From Macrobrachium rosenbergii (taxonomy: Eukaryota; Arthropoda; Malacostraca; Decapoda; Palaemonidae), in assembly GCF_040412425.1 (NCBI RefSeq), contig NC_089783.1, positions 37,407,625 through 37,471,624 of the forward strand: 64,000 bases of DNA. Direction: 5' to 3'. Position 1 is the stretch's first letter. Each line of letters opens with the position of its first letter. Below are positions 24,006 through 37,553 of this stretch, one piece after another. The position numbers and the translations under genes are program-made. The notes under the pieces were generated by a model, which saw only the letters and a list, made by a program, of their open reading frames with translations, was not told the origin of the DNA and did no database searches.

Positions 24006-24066
<61 letters not shown>
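23728..24066 (+). repeat. Composite (AG)n-spacer satellite, locus 2
   Basis: Three (AG)n blocks alternate with the same spacer as at 19218: GATGATCAGTAAGAAAATCG, GAATGCACCATATAGC, AATAAGCTTTGCTTTGCTGG, AGACCTGCC. Spacers lie near 23785 and 23930. Confidence 0.92.
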
Positions 24067-24068
<2 letters not shown>

Positions 24069-24483
24069 TCAGTTTTAAGTCGAGCCCTTTATTGGATGAG
24101 AAGGAAAACTGCCGGTATAAGGAATTCAGCTCATGAACCTTTACCCAGTCAGAAAAAAAAATAATAATTCAACAAAAAATACCAGACTGACAGGAATTCC
24201 CTTCGCGTAAAAGATTCCAATGCACTTGAGAGATGCACTGAAAATACTGGACTGGAATCTCTTCCACTACAGTCCAATATCCGCGACCATGAGTTCTCGC
24301 CCGAAGGCGAGATGGGAAAATTTCTCTTGCCTCTCAGTCGGGCCAACGTCAGTATGGTATCCCCGATCGTCTGAATCTTTCAGCAAGCGATACTACTGGA
24401 TGTACCCAACGTTGTATGGCTCACTTTAAGAGGGAACCTCTCGCAGTGCCAGTGACAACCCCCAGACATGGAAATAGCGATTA
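24067..24483. other. Unique DNA, no gene recognised
   Basis: Short frames only. The patch at 24220-24430 is GC-richer and open for 69 codons, without a recognised motif. Confidence 0.4.
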
Positions 24484-24760
24484 TTAAGCGAAGTAGATTT
24501 CTTTGGTATATGTAATGTAAAGGAAAAGAGATACTATAGCCAAGTAGTAAGAAGAGAGGAGGTGGAACCAATCAAGAGAGCTAAGAACATGCCAGTGACG
24601 GGGAGGAGGGGGGAGGAGTGTGGGGCGTCAGCGGATCAGATGGTTGGATGTGGTGAGGAGGGATATGGGTGAGGTGGGACTGGGGGAGGAAGATGCAAGG
24701 GATAGAAACAGATGGAGAAAGTTGACTCGAGCGGCCGACCCTGCTATACAGTGGGACTAA
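24484..24760 (+). pseudogene. LINE ORF C-terminal fragment with (AAG)n tail
   Basis: In one plus frame the 3' half reads RQRIRWLDVVRRDMGEVGLG, then EEDARDRNRWRKLTRAADPA and IQWD followed by TAA. This is the characteristic C-terminal segment of many non-LTR retrotransposon polyproteins, where a GRP.RW.D.V..DM motif is followed by A.DR..WR.L...ADPA. In-frame stops occur upstream (for example in RTCQ-stop-RGGG), so the copy is dead. Directly after the stop comes TAAGGTCGT and then (AAG)n, which is probably the element's tail. Confidence 0.75.
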
Positions 24761-24766
24761 TAAGGT

Positions 24767-24767
24767 C

Positions 24768-24799
<32 letters not shown>

Positions 24800-24863
24800 A
24801 AGAAGAAGAAGAAGAAGAAGAAGAAGAAGAAGAAGAAGAAGAAGAAGAAGAAGAAGAAGAAGC
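24767..24863. repeat. (AAG)n microsatellite
   Basis: About 96 bp, presumably expanded from the tail of the LINE fragment just upstream. Confidence 0.96.
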
Positions 24864-25499
<636 letters not shown>

Positions 25500-25705
25500 A
25501 ACTGACCCTCGAAAATATGGAACGTGATGAATATATAAATAACGACAAAATCCACGAGGGAAAGAGAAACAGTGGCGTGCTGCAAGGCCTTTCGACTTAA
25601 GTCCTTTGGTCAAATACAGGACTGTAGGTCGAAAGGCCTTGTGGCACCCATTGTTTCTCTTTCTTTCGTGGATTTTTTCTTTATATATATATGTATATAT
25701 ATATA

Positions 25706-25751
<46 letters not shown>

Positions 25752-25851
25752 TATATACTGTATATGTATAAAATACATATATATATACAAAGGATTTTGT
25801 CTTTATTTATATATTCATCACTTCCATATTTCCCTTGTGGATTTTTGTCAG

Positions 25852-25859
<8 letters not shown>
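25500..25859. mobile_element. Head-to-head inverted pair of family G
   Basis: The left arm (25500-25600) reads inward as GTAACTGACCCTCGAAAATA, TGGAACGTGATGAATATATA, AATCCACGAGGGAAAGAGAA and ACAGTGGCGTGCTGCAAGGC. The right arm repeats it in reverse complement, in two pieces separated by an (AT)n block: 25625-25680 (GGTCGAAAGGCCTTGTGGCA...GTTTCTCTTTCTTTCGTGGA) and 25795-25858 (ending GTCAGTTAC). The centre contains GACTTAAGTC next to TCGAAAGG. (TG)n and (AC)n lie at the outer ends. Confidence 0.8.
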
Positions 25860-25889
<30 letters not shown>

Positions 25890-25909
25890 TCATATACACA
25901 TATATATAT

Positions 25910-26002
<93 letters not shown>
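25682..26002. repeat. Interrupted (AT)n/(AC)n arrays
   Basis: AT arrays at 25682-25790 and 25898-25990, with CA runs at 25854-25887 and 25991-26001, lie around the distal piece of the family G right arm. Confidence 0.93.
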
Positions 26003-26247
26003 AATTTCCTTTATATTGTGGACAGGGTAGTTCGGCTTAGGTGTCAACTTTCAAATTTTCTCTTAATATTAAACGGTAAAATCACCCCGAGTATCGTATA
26101 ACACAACCGACAACTCTTTTTAACAATGCTATTCAGGGGAAGGATAATATTCATAACGAAGACTACTCGGTATCCATTACACGCGAGTCGTATAAGAAAT
26201 GGCTTCCTTTTCTGTGCAATAGCATTGCTGCTCCCAACGTAGGCGAG

Positions 26248-26556
26248 CATCTTAACGGGTTAGTGTCATCAGTGCACCTCATGCGGTGCACTGTAGGCAT
26301 CACTTCAGGTTCTTTGCAGCGTCCCTTCGGTCCCTAGCTGCAGCCCCTTTTCGTTCCTTTTACTGCACCTCCTTTCATATTCTATATCTTCCATCTTACT
26401 TTCCACCCTCTTCTAACAATTGATTCATAGTGCAGCTGCGAGTTTTTCCATCTGTTACACCTTTCAAACTTTTACTGTCAATTTCCGTTTCAGTGCTGAA
26501 TGACCTCATTGGTCCCAGTCCTTGGTCTTTGGCCTAAATTCTATATTCAGTTCAAT
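26248..26556 (+). mobile_element. Family B retroposon, copy 5, with target-site duplication
   Basis: This is a complete copy from the head (TGTCATCAGTGCACCTCATG) to the tail (TCTATATTCAGTTCAAT). It is flanked by a perfect 14-bp direct repeat, CCAACGTAGGCGAG, at 26234-26247 and 26557-26570. That repeat fixes both ends and shows that the element inserts by retroposition. About ten non-family bases (CATCTTAACG) precede the usual GGGTTAGTG head. Confidence 0.92.
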
Positions 26557-26570
26557 CCAACGTAGGCGAG

Positions 26571-28090
<1,520 letters not shown>

Positions 28091-28095
28091 TTATA

Positions 28096-28386
<291 letters not shown>

Positions 28387-28487
28387 GGTTAACATGGCAG
28401 AGGTGGGTTGTTATCGATTTTAATTACAAATACGTGAGTTCGACAGTGATTTGTAGGTGGGAGTCGTTATCAACTTATACCTCACTT

Positions 28488-28705
28488 AATGGCCGTGTGG
28501 TTTAATACGCGTCACTGTAGTCATGACTTCTTGTCTTCCGTGGTTCGAGCCCACGAGTCGACGAACTTATTATCAACTAAAAAATTCCCTGTCGGGTAGC
28601 ATATATGAATATATATTATTTCCGAGGTAGAGCGAATTTGATAATAAAGGACATTTGTAGCTTAATGATTGTATATGAATTAAGGTGATATGATAAAGTC
28701 ATTCA
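28488..28705 (+). mobile_element. tRNA-headed SINE, family F copy with promoter boxes
   Basis: The head contains an A-box-like TGGCCGTGTGGTTTAATACG and, about 50 bp on, a perfect B box GGTTCGAGCCC. The body then matches the inverted pair at 18.7 kb: GAGTCGACGAACTTATTATC, AACTAAAAAATTCCC, ATATATTATTTCCGAGG, AGAGCGAATT, AGCTTAATGATTGTATATGA, GATATGATAAAGT. It passes into (AT)n, the apparent tail. Transcription is presumably by RNA polymerase III. Confidence 0.85.
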
Positions 28706-28718
28706 TATATATAGATGC

Positions 28719-28720
<2 letters not shown>

Positions 28721-28814
<94 letters not shown>
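28721..28814. repeat. (AT)n microsatellite, tail of SINE F
   Basis: About 93 bp of AT following the SINE F 3' end. Confidence 0.96.
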
Positions 28815-28817
<3 letters not shown>

Positions 28818-30133
28818 TCATACATACACAATGATCCACTCTATTCTAGAACTGAGAGTTATCAATGCAGCATAATAAAATTGTAAAGAAACGTCTTACG
28901 TCTTCACGTAAAAAAGATGAGTACTATATTAGTCTGAATTTTATTTATTTTTAAGCCAAAATTATATTTACATGGCCTTTTAATGGAATTGCATCACACA
29001 GAAGCAATTTCATCGAAGGTCAAGGGAATCTCGTTTTTGTTTTAAAACAAATAGAATTTAGACTTAATACAGTAGTCATGAGCACTGAGGTTATGATAGC
29101 TCACCTGATAGGTCTCCAAATTAAGAATCAGTTCTTCTTTCTCTTAAATTGGTTGATAAATTTGTTGGTGAAATGTGCTCTAGCTTTGAAATATGGCCAA
29201 TGCCCAATGCACCCTTTCACCATATGTCAGAGTGGCATTCCCCCCGGCTTTCTAAAGCTGTCTCCGTCAAAAGGTGCATTCTAAATAATATGCATATATA
29301 ACATCAAAAATCCTTGGTCACAATTCCCCACTGATGCTCTGAAATCCCCTAGTGTGGGGGGGGGGTTAATTCCCCCTGGTTGAGAACGAGAACCTCTATA
29401 TTAGGAGAATCATTTCTGGAAAGGATGTAGAGGAAGCCACCTTAAAAATTAAAAATAAATTCGTTCTAATCATCAGAAGAGACGAGAAGTGGAGTCTGCT
29501 ACATCAAAATGCTCTGTCAGGCGCATGAAAATAATTTGCTTCCCTAAAACATCATTGTAATTAACAATCCCTTCTTTAGAAACATCTGTCTTTTGTTTTA
29601 GTTTTCACTTTTACTTTTTTTTTGGGGGGGGTTAGTCTCTACCGTCAGTTAAAGTTTAGAAGAACTAACAGCAAAACAGTAATCACACATATTTTATTTT
29701 CCTCTTGCTAAGATGGAACTCATTGTCCTTGTTGATTTTTCTCCATACGTACATCTGTGTAATCTCTCTAAATTGATGAAATGAGAATAGCAAAGCAAGC
29801 ACGATGGTAGATGCGAGATCTAAATTAAACGGTAATTAAATTCATGAAACATATAAATGGGATGGAATGCAATTACCTAAATTGGCCTCCATGACGCCTC
29901 TGGAACAGGGGTCGGGGTGGGGGGACATATGGCCAGCATATGAGGGAATTTGGGGAGGGAGGGGATATTAAGAGATGAGAAAGGTGGGAGAGGGGACAGG
30001 GAATAAGGAATTGAGTTTATGTAACAGAAGGGAAGGCTGGTATTATTTGAAAGTAGAGGGTAATGCATTAAAATAGAATATGATCGCATAATGGAAAATG
30101 ATAATCTTTTATCACACATATCTGTAACAAGAT
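28815..30133. other. Unique DNA, no gene recognised
   Basis: Poly-G runs lie near 29358 and 29622, and a GGGGA/GGGAGG-rich purine tract lies at 29900-30000. Frames of 68 and 80 codons (29078-29284 plus, 29877-30119 minus) have no recognised motif. A short (TC)n follows at 30134-30171. Confidence 0.45.
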
Positions 30134-30171
<38 letters not shown>

Positions 30172-30173
<2 letters not shown>

Positions 30174-30626
30174 GATGCAGCAAACCTACTGTTCCATCTA
30201 GCTTAGAAGGATTTTTACTGCTGCATATTCCTAGATTAGAGGATTAACTTCGGCCTTTCAAAATGTATTCTGGAGGCAAAAACAATTCATTTTTTACCTG
30301 TATAAACCTTTCTAAATTTACACGCTTCTTTTTTTCTGGTGAAATCTATAATTTCCAGGAGACAACAGAAACTGTTTCTTGCGAGTATGTTAAGTGGGTT
30401 CACTTGGAAAAAGTATTGGTTCTTCCTAAAAGAATTCAGCTCATTAAACGCTTCTATTGGCTTCATTCATCAGTCGGGTCTTGTTACTTTGCTAATCTTT
30501 GGTTACACTTCTCAGTTCCCTCTCTTTTTTTCTGTAACAGAATTATTTATTAAAGTTCTCAGAAATCTTCCAAAACTCAACATGTCTGTATTCATGTTCT
30601 ATGATTGAAATCCCTATTCATTGGTG

Positions 30627-30628
<2 letters not shown>
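30172..30628. other. AT-rich unique DNA, no gene seen
   Basis: Two overlapping frames of about 90 codons (30263-30608) contain long Phe/Leu runs from T-rich sequence and no recognisable motif. Confidence 0.45.

Positions 30629-30702
<74 letters not shown>
30629..30702. repeat. (ATT)n microsatellite
   Basis: About 73 bp at the 3' end of the Penelope-like element (minus strand). Confidence 0.96.
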
Positions 30703-30704
<2 letters not shown>

Positions 30705-31332
30705 TCTTCTTTTTCTGACGCTATCTGGTATTCCTAGTACTGTTTCTGTCGACATGTTTCGACCAGCTCGATGGTCATCTTCTGGACTTAGAGATGAGTT
30801 TGGAGACACAGGACGCTCGTGGCGGTATATAGTATATAGGGGTCTCGGATCTGGTCAATTTCTTATTGGCTGCCCTGCCTGGGGATATTCTCCTCGGGCG
30901 GAGCCTCATCTCGTGCTGTGATGGTTGTGTGCGCTCTTGCGTGCGAGCGCTGGCCTGCACGTTAAAGAATGTATTATTAGGAGGGTTCCTGCCCGCAGAT
31001 AGACGCTCCTGATTGGTTCGCCCGTCCGGGGTGCCCGTGGGTGCCACTCTTCGCGCCGACGTCGGGAGGGGGAAGGTCTCCTGTGTGGTATTGAAACTCG
31101 GCTTCTCTCTCCCGATGTGTAGGACTTCCAGGAGGCGTAGGCGGCGATGGTCGGTCGCTTGATCTATTATCTGTATGTTAGGGATAATGTTATTCCTTTC
31201 CAGTCTTAGGTTGTGGGCATTCCTGGCGTGATTAAATATGGCTCCCTCCTGGGCATGACAGGAGGTCCTCTTGGAGAAGCGCATAGTAGTTATACCGATG
31301 TAAGAGCTGAGGCACTCTCGGACGGGGCACTT

Positions 31333-31333
<1 letters not shown>
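30703..31333 (-). mobile_element. Penelope-like element, GIY-YIG endonuclease end
   Basis: Minus-strand coding sequence begins abruptly at the (ATT)n array (31333) and reads YKCPVRECLSSYIGITTMRF, SKRTSCHAQEGAIFNHARNA and onward to a stop at 30775. YKCP..EC..SYIG.TT..F.KR is the YIG half of a GIY-YIG domain preceded by paired cysteines, the arrangement typical of the C-terminal endonuclease of Penelope-like elements. About 40 residues on come NIQIIDQATDHRRLRLLEVL and HIGREKPSFN, matching the usual E...I....P..N end. The reverse transcriptase is missing, cut off at the microsatellite. Downstream lies GAAGATGACC...GGTCGAAACATGTCGAC, a common terminal motif of these elements, then (AAT)n. Confidence 0.85.

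Positions 31334-31406
<73 letters not shown>
31334..31406. repeat. (ATT)n microsatellite
   Basis: About 73 bp, marking the truncation point of the Penelope-like ORF. Confidence 0.96.
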
Positions 31407-31407
<1 letters not shown>

Positions 31408-31847
31408 GGAAGATGAACCTTATTCATATGGTACTGGACTACGGGGACTATTAACTTGAAATTCAGGCTTCCAAAGACTTTGTTTATTTGAAAGGAATCA
31501 CAGAGGATAATAGGAAATACAGAAGAAGAGATCAGTTATTAGAAAACAAAGTTAAGTTAACAAACTAATTAATAAATAGATAAAAATGTTAACGAATCAT
31601 TAAAAGTTCAAGGAGACTCCGATACCTATCAGTATTATATACTCTTCTTACCACCCATAGAATTTATTAAATTATTTCCCTGTCTATTTTTCTTGGCTTC
31701 AGTAGTCACAAAAGTCTCTGCTCTTCGTTTAAGTTCAAATCGAATCCTTCAGTGACAAAGATATCCAGCAACTTTAGTGATTATTGAAAAGTTGTCCTCT
31801 TTATTTTGCTGACGTTTTAAAGAATATTGTGGAGAAACAATACTCTG
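31407..31847. other. AT-rich unique DNA, no gene seen
   Basis: No family or coding segment was recognised. Confidence 0.5.
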
Positions 31848-32258
31848 TTTAATTTTCTGTAAAAGAAAACTATTGTGCCGGCTTTGTCTGTCCGTTCGCA
31901 CTGTTTTCTGTCCGCATTTTTTCTGCCCGCCATCAGATCTTAGAAACTACTGAGGCTAGAGGGCTGCAAATTGGTATGTTGATCATCCACCCTCCAATCA
32001 TCAAACATACCAAATTGCAACACCCTAGCCTCAGTAAGTTTTATTTTATTTAAGGTTAAAGTTAGCCATAATCGTGCTCCTGTCAACGATATAGGACAGG
32101 CCACCACCGGCCCATGGTTAAAGTTTCATGGGCCGCGGCTCATGCAGCATTATACTGAAACTACCTAAAGATAAATTTATTTTCGGTGGCCTTGAGTATG
32201 CGCTGTGCAGAAAACTCGATCGCGCCGAGGAAACTTCGTTTCATTTTTTACTTGTTTT
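31848..32258 (+). mobile_element. Family A repeat, copy 4 (representative, full length)
   Basis: Order of parts, 5' to 3': a terminal hairpin (TTTTCTGTAAAAGAAAA); a GCCGGCTTTGTCTGTCCGTT stretch and TGTCCGC repeats; a long internal hairpin with arms ACTGAGGCTAGAGGGCTGCA / the complement ending AGCCTCAGT, stem about 35 bp around a GATCATCCACCCTCC loop; AAGGTTAAAGTTAGCCATAA; the GTTTCATGGGCCGCGGCTCA block; a subterminal CAGAAAACT complementary to AGTTTTCTG at the 5' end; a 3' hairpin GCGCCGA.GAAACTTCG; and an end TTTTTACTTGTTTT. A subterminal inverted repeat plus a 3' hairpin without long terminal inverted repeats resembles Helentron-type (DINE-like) non-autonomous elements. That class is an inference. 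It has no ORF. Confidence 0.9.
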
Positions 32259-32540
32259 TGCTTACAAAAGCTTTTATCTAGTAGCCATAATTTTTCTTTG
32301 CAAGTGATCCTTTGAGACAATTTGTAATGTTTCCCATTCCCAGTCATTAACAATGGTGTAATTTATTTTCCTTCCGAATCTTTCTATAATTTTCATCAAC
32401 GACCCTACTGAAGCTATACATGTTATGGATATCGTGGACGATTCACACCTATGCCTCCTTACGTTGAAGCCAACATCTTGCTTCTCTCAGTCTCATAATT
32501 CGTCCTCTTTGTTAGTCAAGATTAATCACGAGGAGCATAT
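32259..32540. other. Unique DNA, no gene seen
   Basis: No family or coding segment was recognised. Confidence 0.5.
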
Positions 32541-32786
32541 GGATGAGATTAAATCCCATCCGTATGGTAATCCTGATGGATGGAATTAATCCCATCCATA
32601 CGTTAATCCTAATGGATGGGATTAAATCCCATCCATACGTTAATCCTATTGGATGACGTTAAATCCCATCCATACGTTAACCCTAATGGATGGCATTAAA
32701 TCCCATCCATACGTTAATCCTGATGGATGGCATTAAATACCATCCAAACGTTGATCCTAATGGATGGGATTAAATCCTGAAGTGCT
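32541..32786 (+). repeat. Palindromic minisatellite, about 37-bp unit
   Basis: Six to seven units of CCTAATGGATGGGATTAAAT plus CCCATCCATACGTTAAT occur in tandem. Each unit contains the hairpin GGATGGGATT / AATCCCATCC, so every repeat can fold on itself. Variation between units is a few bases. The edges are degenerate (ATGGATGAGATTAAATCCC at the start). Confidence 0.92.
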
Positions 32787-32901
32787 ATTCTTGTCCACAA
32801 CTTTTATTTATTTCTGCACAGAATCTAGTTTCTTTTGGTGAGGTAGTCTATTCGACAGTGATGGGTTCTTGTGTATAATGCTAAAGATTTTTGGCCAGTA
32901 G

Positions 32902-33208
32902 GGGTTAGTGCCGTCAGTGCACCTCACGGGGTGCACTGTAGGCATTACTAAAGTTTCTCTGCAGCGTCCCTTCGGCCCCTAGCTGCAACCATTTTCATTC
33001 CTTTTACTGTACTTCCATTCGTATTATCTTTCTTCCATCTTGCTAACCACTCTCTCAACAATGATTTCATAATGCAACTGCAAGGTTTTCCACCTGTTAC
33101 ACCTTTCTACCTGCTCTCAGGTTTCCTTTCCGGCGCTGAATATCCTCACAGGTCTCAGTGTTTGGCCTTTGGCCTAAACTCTATATTCCATTTCATTCCT
33201 AAAGTTTT
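32902..33208 (+). mobile_element. Family B retroposon, copy 6
   Basis: This is a full-length copy from GGGTTAGTGCCGTCAGTGCA to CTCTATATTCCATTTCATTC. The sequence CTAAAGATTTTTGG just upstream (about 32881) and CTAAAGTTTTTTTG just after the element (about 33200) differ at two positions and are a plausible target-site duplication. Confidence 0.9.
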
Positions 33209-33287
33209 TTTGATAAGGTAATCAAAAGGAGGTGGATTGCTCTATCAGAGAGAAGACGAATTAATCCATTAGAAGTAATTTTTCGCT

Positions 33288-33290
<3 letters not shown>

Positions 33291-33349
<59 letters not shown>
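33291..33349. repeat. (GA)n microsatellite
   Basis: About 58 bp of GA followed by a short poly-G. Confidence 0.95.
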
Positions 33350-33353
<4 letters not shown>

Positions 33354-33479
33354 ATGGACGTGGCCGGGCTTCTTGCGTAATGACAAATTCGTTAACCGAC
33401 CGAGTTACAGAGACGGAACTCAGTCGTTCATTGAGAAGTTTCTGCAGTTAATTAATCATGAAACTTCTGTTGCCAAACC

Positions 33480-33730
33480 AAATTAATATTGATTTTTGGG
33501 TTTAGCCTTATAAAAGGCGTTGTAGCAATATGCTATAATGATTTGATATGTTAAGTATTATGGCCTTTCTCATACATTGAAGAAATTAACAGGTTAATCA
33601 ATCTTGAAGCTTCGGAGGAAAGTACAAACAAATATTGATTTTTGTCTCTTATAAAAAGGCATTCTATCAACTGTATATGCCATGATGACTAATATGTTAA
33701 ATACTATGACCTTTCTTTTATATGCAAGGA
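33480..33730 (+). repeat. Diverged tandem duplication, about 145-bp period
   Basis: ATATTGATTTTTG...CTTATAAAA.GGC...T.ATATG.TAAGTA.TATG.CCTTTCT occurs twice, near 33486 and 33633, with substitutions and small indels. Confidence 0.7.
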
Positions 33731-34087
33731 AAGATGTCGTGCGATGTATTTTATTAATTATAAAAATTGGCACTCGCATGAATGCATGTTTCCATGCCTA
33801 GGTTATAGTAAGAAGGAATCCCACTTGTTCAGTAATATTTCGACAGTCTTAACTAGGTTTTGTACCCAAACATTTTTCAGGGTCTCAGGAATAATTCTCT
33901 GCTAAGTAGGGCATCTGAGGCTTGAGAAATGAAAGTATTAGTTGTAAGCAAAGGAGGAAAAGATGAACTTGCCTATTTCAAGCAAGGTTATGCGTATTTC
34001 AAGTACTTTTGTTAGTGGGAATGTCTGCACGCATATGCATTAGAAACCACAAAAATTCAGTGGACTAATTCCTACATCTTAAAAGAG

Positions 34088-34345
34088 ACCGTGGGAACGT
34101 AAAGAGTAAATTTAGTAAAGTTGGAATAGGCCTCATAATCTAATGAGTGTGTAAATATATAAAAATATTAAAAAAAAAATTGGATGTCAAACAGGCAAAA
34201 AACAATTTAAAAGGACCGCGGGAAAGTAAAGAGTAAATGTAATAAAGTTGGAATAGGCCTCATAATCTAATGAGTGTGTAAATATATAAAAATAAAAAAA
34301 TAAAAAATTGAACGTCAAACAGGTAAAAAACAATTTAAAAGGAAT
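34088..34345 (+). repeat. Tandem duplication, 126-bp period
   Basis: Two adjacent copies start at ACCGTGGGAACGTAAAGAGT (34088) and ACCGCGGGAAAGTAAAGAGT (34214). Both contain GTTGGAATAGGCCTCATAAT, CTAATGAGTGTGTAAATATA and CAGG.AAAAAACAATTTAAA. It is a recent local duplication. Confidence 0.9.
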
Positions 34346-35339
34346 GGACAAACGCAGTCAGACAATCTATTTTGAATGGTGCCACGCCCTTTTTTAATCT
34401 TTAGAGCATCAGTGCCCATAACACTGTATATGGACATTTTACAGCTCCAGAGTGACGGAGCGGGAATGAAAGTAACTTCTGGCTCAAGCTGCAGGATTTT
34501 ATACAATAAAAACGGGAAGGAGAAGCGGGGGTTTATCGTTAATGGAGCAGATACGTTTGCCTTTCGAAGTTGAGGATGTTGTTGGGATTAGAGAAAGCCG
34601 AAAGGGAGGGAAATAAAACGTTTAGCAGGGGAGAGGAAAAAGGTAGAGGCATTTAATGGGCAAATTGGGGAATTGCTGTTCTTTGTCAAATAAATGTGGG
34701 CGTTACAATGTGCCTCTAGAGAAGAGGCCTTTCAGTCCACCATCAGCATTTTATCGACAATGCTCAGGAGGCCTAAGATAAGGTAGATTGGTAAGGTGAA
34801 ATAGTTATTAACGAGACTAGAGTATTTTAATCAGGCCTAATGTGACCAAGTCGAGACTACTGAAAGGAGACCCAAACTATTACAGGGTGATCACTGCTAC
34901 TGTAGTCGTTTGTAATTTTTTTTTCTTCCTAAGATACATTAAGGAGACAAATACTGTTTAATAAGAATAGAGCTAATGTATGGTGACAAAGGTAATTGGA
35001 AAGATGTGACTACTGTAAGAAGACCAAAACAGGGTAAAAACATCCAAATTTAAAACGCAAAAAGGCAGTTACAATTCTAGCTACAGGGAGAGCCCAAGAA
35101 AATAGGTTTAAGTGTCTCTTTTGGTTCAAAAATTAATGCCTAGAATGATGTGAATTGACACTAAAAGGTCACTGACCTTTAGCCACATATGTAGCTCTCA
35201 TTCTGCTCGTACATCGAGTGCAAATGCAGTTTAACAGATGAAATATTTGTTACAAGGTTAAGGTGGAAAAATGAGTAAAAAAAATCGATGTACGAAGTCT
35301 TTTGAAGTGTGGGAAAGGGAAAATGATCAGATGAACAAA

Positions 35340-35340
<1 letters not shown>
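34346..35340. other. AT-rich unique DNA, no gene seen
   Basis: Short frames only. No family was recognised. Confidence 0.5.
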
Positions 35341-35341
<1 letters not shown>

Positions 35342-35391
<50 letters not shown>

Positions 35392-35405
35392 TATTATATA
35401 AAATA

Positions 35406-35503
<98 letters not shown>

Positions 35504-35504
35504 A
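35342..35504. repeat. (AT)n arrays with short (TG)n
   Basis: Two AT arrays (35342-35386 and 35410-35487) are separated by TTATATTATATAAAATATG and end in a short TG run. Confidence 0.95.
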
Positions 35505-36598
<1,094 letters not shown>

Positions 36599-37553
36599 TT
36601 ATTAGGCTTATATAATATATTTGATTTTTCCGTCGATAACTTTCTAGATAATGTTTGTAGATTATAGTCACTAGTCTAGATGTAGACGAATTGTCTCAGA
36701 TTATTTTTAGATACTCATGAGCATATATCCCAAACTCTCTATGAGATTTTAGGGAATTTTAAATTTTAGGGAATCTTAATCATTGTTGAAACATCGTGAT
36801 AATTTAGGTGGGAAATAAAAGTAAGGTACTGAGAAAGTTGCCTGCATAATATGCACGGTTAAGGCATATTTTGACCGTTCTATTATGACCAAAATATCTG
36901 GAAAAGAGTAATTTGTCCTCTTATTAGTCAGGTTTTAGACTGAATTGTTGGAGGTAGTGTACTGAGTGTACTAAAAAAGTACTGAAATCTTCTCAGCTGA
37001 TATGCCAGTACGAAAACATACCATCTGCCCATTCCGCTGGATCTTATTTTCAAATTTAATAGACGGCAGAAATTCCTCTTCAGTACATTATGTGTGAAGG
37101 TATTTCAGTAGTAATAATGAAACAGGAGTCCCCTTTTATTTATAAAAGCTTTCCCTAATAGATAAACGTCATTAGTCTCTAACAGACTAATTATAGATTT
37201 ATCAGTTTTTAAGTGCGAAGTGGAGTGGCCGCTGCCTCTTAATTTGAAAAGATATCACGTCTTTTACTGAGGCTTTAGGGAACAATGATCCCATATCTAG
37301 GCTAGGAATTGATTTTGTGCAGTGGGAGGTTTAGGGTATCATATTTTTTCTCCAAGAACGCTTTCGTGTATTTCAAGAACAGGGGCGAGAAGGTTGTTAG
37401 AAAATTTTATACTGCTCTCATGTTCAGTACATGAAGGAACTCTTGTCTGATGCTATGGGCGTAGAGGGATTCCGTCCTCATGCGATTAGGAAAGCTGTGA
37501 AAATAGGGAAGGATAAGTTGACTGTTTTAAGTGATTATAAGAGAGCCACGTGT
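36599..37553. other. AT-rich unique DNA, no gene seen
   Basis: No family or coding segment was recognised. Confidence 0.5.

Noticed and set aside
29340..29395. hAT-type transposon end
   Set aside because: A CCCCTGGTTGAGAAC-like string caught the eye, but no matching inverted end or duplication was found.
32541..32786. CRISPR-like array of palindromic repeats
   Set aside because: Units are directly adjacent without unique spacers, and the context is a eukaryotic genome. It is a minisatellite.
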